Source: Paraburkholderia polaris
GTDB taxonomy: Bacteria; Pseudomonadota; Gammaproteobacteria; Burkholderiales; Burkholderiaceae
Direction of reading: 5' to 3'
Assembly (NCBI RefSeq): GCF_012927345.1
Contig: NZ_JABBGJ010000016.1
Coordinates: 1-64,000, forward strand
Length of the DNA stretch: 64,000 bases
The notes beneath the pieces were generated by a model. The model made no database searches. It was not told where the DNA came from and was given only the letters and a program-made list of their open reading frames with translations. The stretch's first letter is position 1. Each line of letters opens with the position of its first letter. This document shows, one piece after another, positions 34,888-41,503 of this stretch. A program made the position numbers and the translations under genes.

Positions 34888-34896
34888 TGGCATAAT
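34888..34896 (+). promoter_or_regulatory. Candidate extended -10 promoter of rpmE2
   Basis: TGGCATAAT (TGn plus CATAAT) about 100 bp before rpmE2. The leader 34900-34996 shows no obvious zinc-uptake-regulator box, though I could not score one. The rest of the 34753-34996 gap holds nothing recognised. Confidence 0.4.
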
Positions 34897-34996
34897 CGCC
34901 GTTTTTCGACCATAGGCAAGTGGCTCGCGCCTAGATGCTGTCCGCATTTATAGCGGCTGCACGCGGGTTGGCTACCGCCAGATTAAAGGAAAGACC

Positions 34997-35263
34997 ATGA
35001 AAGAAGGCATTCACCCGGATTACCGCGAAGTCCTGTTCGTCGACATGTCGATCGACTTCAAGTTTGTAACGCGCTCGACCATCCAGACGCGTGAAACCGC
35101 CGAATTCAACGGCAAGACCTACCCGCTCGCCAAGATCGAAGTGTCGTCGGAATCGCATCCGTTCTACACCGGCCAACAAAAGATCATGGACACGGCAGGC
35201 CGCGTCGAGAAGTTCAACAAGAAGTTCGGCACGCGCGCTACCGGCAAGGCAGCAGCGAAGTAA
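34997..35263 (+). CDS. rpmE2: 50S ribosomal protein bL31, type B (zinc-free)
   Basis: 88-aa ribosomal protein. The sequence MKEGIHPDYREVLFVDMSID then SSESHPFYTGQQKIMDTAGR and VEKFNKKFG is bL31 with no CxxC pair, so it is the zinc-independent paralogue usually induced under zinc limitation. AAAGGAAAG precedes the start. Monocistronic, ending at a terminator. Confidence 0.95.
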   Translation: MKEGIHPDYREVLFVDMSIDFKFVTRSTIQTRETAEFNGKTYPLAKIEVSSESHPFYTGQQKIMDTAGRVEKFNKKFGTRATGKAAAK

Positions 35264-35307
35264 TACCCGCTTCGTCGCCGGCCTTGGCCCGCAACGAAGC
35301 AGCAGCA

Positions 35308-35337
35308 AAAAAGGGCAGCGCAAGCTGCCCTTTTTTG
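35308..35337 (+). terminator. Rho-independent terminator after rpmE2
   Basis: AAAAGGGCAGC / GCTGCCCTTTT stem with a GCAA tetraloop and a T run, 45 bp after the stop. Confidence 0.9.
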
Positions 35338-35444
35338 TCACCCTATTCCGGACGCCCGGATGCGAATCGTCGCCCGGCGAATCGTCGCCCGTTGCGGCGC
35401 CGTGTTACAGGCATCCCATTCACGTTGCGAGCCGTTACCGGCCG

Positions 35445-35473
35445 TGACGCGCATCGCACGGCACGACTACAAT
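35445..35473 (+). promoter_or_regulatory. Candidate promoter of the GT-C/MATE unit
   Basis: GTGACG, 17-18 bp, TACAAT. The -10 overlaps the first in-frame ATG (35472) of the glycosyltransferase frame, which argues that translation begins downstream. Confidence 0.4.
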
Positions 35474-35555
35474 GCCGGATGCTCCAAATTGGCCATTCCC
35501 GCCGGACATTCCGTCCGGTCCCGGCTGCACCGCCTATCCGATATCCACACACTGC

Positions 35556-37313
35556 ATGAGACCTGTCGTTCGCCTCACTGCCTCCGCGACCAGTGCGTTG
35601 CCGCGCTGGCTGCTGCTGACCATCTGCATCGTCTACGCATTCTTCGGCCTGTTCGGCCGGGATCCGTGGAAGAACGAGGACGCAGCCGGCTTCGGCGTCA
35701 TGTGGACGATGGCCAACGGCAGCGCGCATGACTGGCTGCTGCCGAATCTGGTCGGCAAGTACATGACGGAAGACGGCCCGCTCGGTTATTGGCTGGGCGC
35801 CAGCGCGATCCGCGCGCTCGCGCCGTGGGTCGACGCGAGCAATGCCTCACGCGTGTTTACGGGCCTGCTGTTTTGCGCGGCCTGCGCGTTCGTCTGGTAT
35901 GCGGCTTATCTGCTCGGCCGGCGCGCCGAAGTGCAGCCCTTCAAGTACGCGTTCGGCGGCGAGCCGGAGCCGCGCGACTACGGCCGCACCCTCGCCGACG
36001 GCGCGCTGCTGATCCTGCTCGCCTGTTTCGGCCTCGCCGAACGCGGCCACGAAACCACGCCGCAGTTGGCGCAATTCTTCGGCATCGCCATGCTCGTCTA
36101 TGGGCTCGTGCGGATGATCGACAAGCCGATCCAGGGTGCGCTGATCTGGGGCCTGGCGCTCGGCCTCGTCGCCCTGGCAAGCAGCCCGGTGCTGGTCGGC
36201 GCGCTGTTGCTCGGTACCCTGGCGATGGCGCTGATTGTGCGCGAGGCGCGATCGCGCTGGCTGCTGCTGGCCGGTTTGCCCGTGGCGCTAGTGCTGTCGG
36301 TCGCGTGGCCGATCGCCGCACTCGCCGCGTTTCCCGACGACGCTGTCTGGTACCTGAACCAGTGGGTGCATGTCAGCCTGTCGTCGTTCGCCGGGCCGCC
36401 CGGTTCGGTGGCCGCCTACGCGCTCAAGAATCTGCCGCTCTTCACGTGGCCGGCCTGGCCGCTGGCGCTCTGGGCATGGTTCAGCTGGTCGGGCCTGCGG
36501 CGCGCACCGCACGTCGCGATTCCGTTGTCGGTGATCGGGCCGCTGCTTGTTCTGGTCGTGTTGCAGAGCCATCAGTCGAACCGGCTTTACATGTTGTTGC
36601 TGCCGCCGCTCGCGGTGCTGGCCGCCTTCGCGCTGCCCACGCTCAAACGCGGCGCGATCAATGCGATCGACTGGTTCGCGCTGCTGAGCTTCACGATCCT
36701 CGGCAGCTTCGTCTGGCTGGTGTACGTGGCCGGGCTGACCGGCTTCCCGCATCCACTCGCGCGCAACCTCGCGCGTCTCGCTCCGGGTTTTGCGCCGCAG
36801 TTCAAGATTCTGTCGTTCGTGTGCGCGGTCGCCGTGACGATCTGTTGGTTCGTGCTGGTGCAATGGCGTCTGGCCCGTCATCCGAAAGTCCTGTGGCGCA
36901 GCGTGGTGCTCTCGAGCGCCGGCACGACGCTGATGTGGGTGCTGCTGATGACACTGTGGCTGCCGGTCGTCAACTACAGCCGGACCTATAAGGACGTCGC
37001 CGAGCAGATCGCAAGCCATCTGCCGGACGACTACACCTGCATCTCACCGGTGCGCCTCGGTAACGCGCAGATCGCGACTTTCGCCTATTTCGGCGATATG
37101 CATTTCTCGTTCAACGAGGACTGCGACGTGATCCTGCGTCAGGACACCCAGGACTTCGGCGATCCGAGCGCGATGTCGGACTTCATGTGGAAGCTGGTGT
37201 GGGAAGGCCGCCGCGTGGCCGACCGCGACGAACGCTTCCGCCTGTACGTGCGGATCGACCGTCCGAAGCCGCCGGTCGTCAAACGCCGCAGCTGGCATAA
37301 GAAGCCGAACTGA
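35556..37313 (+). CDS. GT-C fold membrane glycosyltransferase-like protein (ArnT/PMT related)
   Basis: 585-aa polytopic membrane protein with about 11-13 hydrophobic segments. After the first segment (ALPRWLLLTICIVYAFFGLF) an acidic periplasmic loop GRDPWKNEDAAGFGVMWTMA resembles the Asp/Glu motif of GT-C transferases such as ArnT. EDGPLGYWLGA follows. The C-terminal ~100 residues form a soluble domain (HLPDDYTCISPVRLGNAQIA). Start at 35556 is chosen; ATG at 35472 would give 613 aa. The MATE gene starts 2 bp after its stop. Donor and acceptor are unknown. Confidence 0.75.
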   Translation: MRPVVRLTASATSALPRWLLLTICIVYAFFGLFGRDPWKNEDAAGFGVMWTMANGSAHDWLLPNLVGKYMTEDGPLGYWLGASAIRALAPWVDASNASRVFTGLLFCAACAFVWYAAYLLGRRAEVQPFKYAFGGEPEPRDYGRTLADGALLILLACFGLAERGHETTPQLAQFFGIAMLVYGLVRMIDKPIQGALIWGLALGLVALASSPVLVGALLLGTLAMALIVREARSRWLLLAGLPVALVLSVAWPIAALAAFPDDAVWYLNQWVHVSLSSFAGPPGSVAAYALKNLPLFTWPAWPLALWAWFSWSGLRRAPHVAIPLSVIGPLLVLVVLQSHQSNRLYMLLLPPLAVLAAFALPTLKRGAINAIDWFALLSFTILGSFVWLVYVAGLTGFPHPLARNLARLAPGFAPQFKILSFVCAVAVTICWFVLVQWRLARHPKVLWRSVVLSSAGTTLMWVLLMTLWLPVVNYSRTYKDVAEQIASHLPDDYTCISPVRLGNAQIATFAYFGDMHFSFNEDCDVILRQDTQDFGDPSAMSDFMWKLVWEGRRVADRDERFRLYVRIDRPKPPVVKRRSWHKKPN

Positions 37314-37315
37314 TC

Positions 37316-38695
37316 ATGTTCGCCGACGTACGGAAAATCGCCGGGCTCGCATGGCCCGTGCTGATCGGCCAACTGGCGATCATCGCCTTCGGCGTGATCG
37401 ACACGGCGATGGTCGGCCGCTATTCGGCCGTCGATCTCGCCGCGCTCGGCCTCGGCTCGTCGATCTATATTTCCGTCTACATCGGTCTGACCGGCATCCT
37501 GACCGCGCTGCAACCGATTACCGCGCAACTCTACGGCGCGCGCCAGCACATTGAGATCGGCGAAGAAGTGCGCCAGGCGTTGTGGCTCGCGCTGGCGTTG
37601 ACCGTGATCGGCTTTCTGATCCTCTATTTTCCAGGGCCCGTACTGCAGCTGGCGCGTGTGCCCAAAGCGCTGCATGAGCGCACGGTCGCCTATCTGCAGA
37701 TTCTGGCGTTCGGCTTGCCGGCCGGCCTCGCCTTTCGCGTCTACAGCTCGATCACCAATGCGGTCGGCAAACCGCGGCTCGTGATGATCCTGCAGATCGG
37801 CGCGCTGCTGCTCAAGTTTCCGCTCAACACGTGGTTTATCTTTGGCGGGCTCGGCGTGCCGGCGCTCGGCGGGCCGGGTTGCGCGCTTGCCAGCACCGCG
37901 ATCAACTGGGGGCTGGCCGTGGTTGGGATGCTGCTGTTGACGCGCGTCCACGTGTTCAAGCCGTTCGCGATCTTTGCGCACTTCTGCTGGCCGGTCTGGC
38001 GCCGGCAGGCAGCGCAGCTGCGCCTGGGCATTCCGATGGGCCTGTCGTACCTGATCGAAGTCACCTCGTACACGTTCATGGCGCTCTTCATTGCGCGCTT
38101 CGGTACGACGACGCTCGCCGGACACCAGATCGCCGGCAACATCGGCGCGGTGCTCTATATGACGCCGCTGTCGATCGGGATCGCTTCGTCGACGCTGGTC
38201 GCTCAGGCGCTGGGTGCGCATCGCCCGGAAGCCGCGCGCACGCTGTCGCGGCACGGCATCATGATGGCCGTGGCGATCGCCTGCTGTTATGGCGTGATCG
38301 TGCTGGTGCTGCGGCCGTACGTGATCGAAGGCTATACGCCGAATGCGCAGGTCGCTGCGGCGGCGATGCCACTGGTGTTGATCGTCGTGTGCTATCACCT
38401 GTTCGATGCGTTGCAGATCACCACCGCGTTCGTGTTGCGCGCGTACAAGGTGGCAGTCGTGCCGACCGTTATCTATGCGGTTGCGCTGTGGGGCGTGGGG
38501 CTCGGCGGCGGGTACGTGCTCGGCTTCAATGTCTCCGGCACCACGCCGGAATGGCTGACCGGCGCGCGCGGCTTCTGGGTAGCCAATACGGTGAGCCTCG
38601 CGATTGCCGGCATCGGTTTGCTGTTGTACTGGCGTGGCGTGAGCAAGCGGTATTTGCGCGCCGAGACGGTGGTCAGGGTGGATTCGGCGGCTTGA
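37316..38695 (+). CDS. MATE family efflux transporter
   Basis: 459-aa multidrug and toxin extrusion transporter with 12 expected helices. The start FADVRKIAGLAWPVLIGQLA and GVIDTAMVGRYSAVDLAALG are typical of the NorM group, with the second half repeating the fold (IPMGLSYLIEVTSYTFMALF, GTTTLAGHQIAGNIGAVLYM). Cation-coupled export of cationic drugs is the family role. Tightly coupled to the upstream GT-C protein. Substrate unknown. Confidence 0.92.
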   Translation: MFADVRKIAGLAWPVLIGQLAIIAFGVIDTAMVGRYSAVDLAALGLGSSIYISVYIGLTGILTALQPITAQLYGARQHIEIGEEVRQALWLALALTVIGFLILYFPGPVLQLARVPKALHERTVAYLQILAFGLPAGLAFRVYSSITNAVGKPRLVMILQIGALLLKFPLNTWFIFGGLGVPALGGPGCALASTAINWGLAVVGMLLLTRVHVFKPFAIFAHFCWPVWRRQAAQLRLGIPMGLSYLIEVTSYTFMALFIARFGTTTLAGHQIAGNIGAVLYMTPLSIGIASSTLVAQALGAHRPEAARTLSRHGIMMAVAIACCYGVIVLVLRPYVIEGYTPNAQVAAAAMPLVLIVVCYHLFDALQITTAFVLRAYKVAVVPTVIYAVALWGVGLGGGYVLGFNVSGTTPEWLTGARGFWVANTVSLAIAGIGLLLYWRGVSKRYLRAETVVRVDSAA

Positions 38696-38704
38696 CGGGA
38701 CGGC

Positions 38705-38796
38705 TGGGGCTTGCTGGGCTTGCTGGTGCTGGGGCTTGCTGGACTTTCCGGCTATGGGCTATGGGCTATGAGCTATGAGCTGTTGGCTGTTGGCTC
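38705..38796. repeat. Short degenerate tandem repeats after the MATE gene
   Basis: GGGCTTGCTGG-like units (38707-38743) are followed by GGCTATG units (38750-38780) and TGTTGGC units. The gap 38696-38977 otherwise shows no gene or clear terminator. Confidence 0.7.
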
Positions 38797-38977
38797 GTCG
38801 GGCCGGAAAGAATCGGCGTGCAACACTGTCGGCGGATGGCTCGCTCATTAGAAGCCGGGTTTTCAGGTTGTGCCGCCGACGCATTGACGAAGTGGCCGGC
38901 AGCAGCAGACCGTTAGTTGCGTCTAGCACCGAAAGAAAACGGCTGTCCTCGGCAACCGCCCGCCCCGCTCCGTCATT

Positions 38978-39388
38978 TCAAGCCGCCTGCGCCTCCTCCA
39001 ACGCCTGATCACGCCGCTCGAAAATCTCCCGCGCCGCGAACAGCGCGTTCAGCGCCGCCGGGAAACCCGCGTAGAGCGCCATCTGCATGAACACCTCGAT
39101 TATCTCCTCACGCGTGCAGCCGACGTTCAAGGCCGCCTCGATATGCACCTTCAACTGCGGTTGCGCGCAGCCGAGCGTCGCCAGTGATGCAATCGTCGCG
39201 ATCTCTCTCGCGCGCAGATCGAGTTGCGGCCTGCTGTAAATATCGCCGAAACCGAATTCAATCAGCAGGCGTCCGAAATCCGGCGCGATCGACGCAAGCG
39301 CGGCGATCACCTGCTCGCCGGTCGAGCCGTCGATTTCCTTCAGTTTGTTCCAGCCTCGGGCGTAGCGATCGTTTTGTGCGTGTTCCAT
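38978..39388 (-). CDS. Carboxymuconolactone decarboxylase family protein
   Basis: 136-aa protein of the CMD/AhpD-like fold. The family pattern is clear: LDLRAREIATIASLATLGCA then HIEAALNVGCTREEIIEVFMQMALYAGFPAALNAL. There is no CxxC pair as in AhpD, so a peroxidase partner role is less likely than a small-molecule or redox-related role. Its 5' end overlaps the 3' end of the upstream MerR gene by 49 bp, so they are co-transcribed. Function is not proven. Confidence 0.88.
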   Translation of the reverse strand: MEHAQNDRYARGWNKLKEIDGSTGEQVIAALASIAPDFGRLLIEFGFGDIYSRPQLDLRAREIATIASLATLGCAQPQLKVHIEAALNVGCTREEIIEVFMQMALYAGFPAALNALFAAREIFERRDQALEEAQAA

Positions 39389-39849
39389 GGTGAGTCCTTT
39401 TCCGAATGCGAAAGCGATTGGGTTTCGTCGATCTGTCGTGTCGGAGTACTCGCGGCGGGTTGCCGCCCAGCGGGTTGCCGCCCAGCGTCTTCGTAATAGG
39501 CGATTTTGTCGATGATCGTGCCGAGATTGCTCTGCAACTCGGCGATCCGCGACAAAACCGCATCCCGATGCGCCACCAGCATGTCGCGACGCTCGCCCAC
39601 CGTAGATTGACCTTCTGCCCGCAGCGCCGCGAACGCCTGCATCCCGGCGATCGGCATGCCGGTCGCCTTCAGACGCATCACGAACTGCAGCCAGTCGAGA
39701 TCGGCCGGCGAATACAGGCGATGCCCCGCCTGCGTGCGCCCGACCGGCCGAATCAGGCCGGCCTGTTCGTAGTAGCGCAGCGTGTGGGTGGTGACGCCGA
39801 TCATCCCGGCGACCTCGCCGATGGTGAGTGCTTTTGACATTTTCGACAT
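39340..39849 (-). CDS. MerR family transcriptional regulator
   Basis: 169-aa regulator with a MerR helix-turn-helix (LTIGEVAGMIGVTTHTLRYY then EQAGLIRPVGRTQAGHRLYS) and a dimerisation helix to about residue 122. It is of the type that controls small oxidoreductase-like genes and lacks metal-site cysteines. The C-terminal ~45 residues are atypical: they include a duplicated AGRQP unit from a 15-bp DNA repeat and overlap the next gene. A second ATG at 39840 is equally possible. A MerR-type promoter lies immediately upstream. Confidence 0.88.
   Translation of the reverse strand: MSKMSKALTIGEVAGMIGVTTHTLRYYEQAGLIRPVGRTQAGHRLYSPADLDWLQFVMRLKATGMPIAGMQAFAALRAEGQSTVGERRDMLVAHRDAVLSRIAELQSNLGTIIDKIAYYEDAGRQPAGRQPAASTPTRQIDETQSLSHSEKDSPWNTHKTIATPEAGTN
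39451..39485. repeat. 15-bp tandem repeat in MerR gene 3' end
   Basis: GCGGGTTGCCGCCCA occurs twice in tandem, encoding AGRQP twice on the minus strand. Confidence 0.85.
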
Positions 39850-39859
39850 GACGGAACTC

Positions 39860-39890
39860 AGGTTAGGACTTCGAGTGCACTCTAAGTCAA
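39860..39890 (-). promoter_or_regulatory. MerR-type promoter/operator with 19-bp spacer
   Basis: On the minus strand TTGACT (39890-39885), a 19-bp spacer and TAACCT (39865-39860). The spacer holds the dyad ACTTAGAGTGCACTCGAAGT, with GAGTGCACTC perfectly palindromic. Over-long spacers spanned by a dyad are diagnostic of MerR-family activation. The -10 lies only about 10 bp before the regulator ATG, so the transcript would be leaderless or nearly so. The remainder of the 39891-40161 gap shows no gene. Confidence 0.75.
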
Positions 39891-40161
39891 GTGGAAGACG
39901 CTGTCATTTGTCGGCGCTGCGATTATTTATGGTGGGTCACCTTGATCGATAAACTCACAACGGCTTAATCGCTAGGCAAAAGCTTCAAATATTGTCCAGC
40001 CTGATTTACTTGTCATGAATCGATCGGTATAAATCGTCGGCGGTCGCAAATAAGGGCGCGCAATTTGTTCTATGCTTAAGCGCAGCGCGCTGCTGACAGG
40101 ATGCGTCGTCCCGAGTTTTCCCTTTGCGGCTAACTTTTTTGCCCTCAATGGAGTGCTTGCC

Positions 40162-40758
40162 ATGCTGAAGAAGCTTTTGATGCTTTGCGTTGCTTTGGCT
40201 TTGTCGCTGTCGGCCGGATTTGCGGTGGCCGTCGAAGTGAATTCCGCCGATCAGGCGGCGCTCGAATCGGTCAAGGGTATCGGCCCGGTGCATGCGAAAG
40301 CAATCATCGACGAACGCACCAAGAACGGCCCGTTCAAAGATGCCGATGATCTCGCCACCCGCGTCAAAGGCATCGGCACCAAATCGGTAACTAATCTCGA
40401 GGCGGCCGGTCTGACGATCAACGGCTCGTCCACGCCGCCTACGGGCGCCAAGGCTTCCTCGAAGTCCAGCAGCACCGCTAGCACCAAGGCGGCGCCGGCG
40501 GCCGCTCCTGCAGCGACGACCGCGGCCGCAACAACGGCACCAGCGGCACCGGCTGCGCCTGCCGAGGCATCCGGCACCAAGGCTTCGAAGTCGAAGAAGA
40601 AGAGCAAGACCACAGCGTCCGACGCCGCGGCTGCTTCCGCGCCGGCCACGGCGGCCGCTGCCAGCGCGCCGGCCGACGCATCCGGCACCAAGGCTTCGAA
40701 GAAGAAGGCGAAGAAGAGCAAGGCAGCATCGGCTACCGCAGCCTCTGGCGGGGCGTAA
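40162..40758 (+). CDS. ComEA-like helix-hairpin-helix protein with histone H1-like tail
   Basis: 198 aa. A signal peptide (MLKKLLMLCVALALSLSAGF, cleavage near AVA) predicts export. Residues ~25-85 form the ComEA-type HhH DNA-binding domain (VNSADQAALESVKGIGPVHA, then DLATRVKGIGTKSVTNLEAA). The remaining ~110 residues are Ala/Lys/Ser/Pro-rich, with two copies of ASGTKAS followed by lysine clusters (KSKKKSK and KKKAKKSK), like a histone H1 tail. GGAG at 8 bp supports the start at 40162. ComEA binds incoming DNA during transformation; a DNA-uptake or envelope DNA-binding role is inferred. Confidence 0.82.
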   Translation: MLKKLLMLCVALALSLSAGFAVAVEVNSADQAALESVKGIGPVHAKAIIDERTKNGPFKDADDLATRVKGIGTKSVTNLEAAGLTINGSSTPPTGAKASSKSSSTASTKAAPAAAPAATTAAATTAPAAPAAPAEASGTKASKSKKKSKTTASDAAAASAPATAAAASAPADASGTKASKKKAKKSKAASATAASGGA

Positions 40759-40934
40759 ACCGGGTTGAGCGCCGGCAGCATGGCGGCCGAGTTGCTCACG
40801 TGTGATGCGCGCATGACGCACACATAAGCGCCACCCCGCTCCCGTCCGCCTCCCATCCACCGGCGCCGCGCGACCGCGCGGCGTTTTCACCCGCTGACTC
40901 GTAAAACACGGGTCGGCATTCAAGAGAGACCGTC

Positions 40935-41363
40935 ATGAGCCTACTCGACACTATCGGTTCCCTGGTTGGCAAATCGCCTGAAGGTGGCGGCCAGCAAGCC
41001 CTCGTTTCAGCCGCACTGGAATTCGTCAATAACCAGCCGGGCGGCCTGAACGGCCTGATCGACCGCTTCAAGGAAAAGGGCCTCGGCGACGTCGTGTCGT
41101 CGTGGGTCAGCAACGGTGAGAACCAGGCGATCACGCCGGACGCGCTGCATAGCGTGCTCGGCTCGGACGCCGTCACCAACCTCGCAGCCAAAGCCGGCGT
41201 ACAGCCGGATCAGGTCACCGGCCTCCTGTCGCAGATTCTGCCGCACGTCGTCAATGCGGCGACGCCCGAAGGCGAAGTCCCCGCGGAGGGCCAATTGAAT
41301 TCGACGACCGTGCTGGGCACGCTCGGCGGCTTGGCGGCGCTGCTCGGCAAGGGCAACGCGTAA
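40935..41363 (+). CDS. YidB family protein (DUF937)
   Basis: 142-aa protein of unknown function. The pattern MSLLDTIGSLVG then ALEFVNNQPGGLNGLIDRFK and GDVVSSWVSNGENQAITPDA is that of the YidB family, followed by a small hydrophobic C-terminus (LGTLGGLAALLGKG). GAGAG precedes the start. It stands alone and ends at a strong terminator. Confidence 0.88.
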   Translation: MSLLDTIGSLVGKSPEGGGQQALVSAALEFVNNQPGGLNGLIDRFKEKGLGDVVSSWVSNGENQAITPDALHSVLGSDAVTNLAAKAGVQPDQVTGLLSQILPHVVNAATPEGEVPAEGQLNSTTVLGTLGGLAALLGKGNA

Positions 41364-41405
41364 GCAGCGTCACCCGTCACCGTCCTGTAGCGGGCAAAAG
41401 CAGGC

Positions 41406-41446
41406 AAAAAAAGCGGCAACGAAGTCACCTTCGTTGCCGCTTTTTT
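41406..41446. terminator. Bidirectional Rho-independent terminator (yidB-like/clpB)
   Basis: GCGGCAACGAAG / CTTCGTTGCCGC stem with a TCAC loop, preceded by seven A and followed by six T. It can serve both the plus-strand yidB-like gene and the minus-strand clpB. Confidence 0.9.
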
Positions 41447-41503
41447 ACGTTGGCAGGAACGGCCCAACCACTGCCGTCCCGTGAGTAGCCGAACGCGTTT
41501 CGC

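Noticed and set aside
38705..38796. Tandem repeats considered as a CRISPR or mobile element end
   Set aside because: Units are short, uneven and lack spacers, terminal inverted repeats or a transposase.
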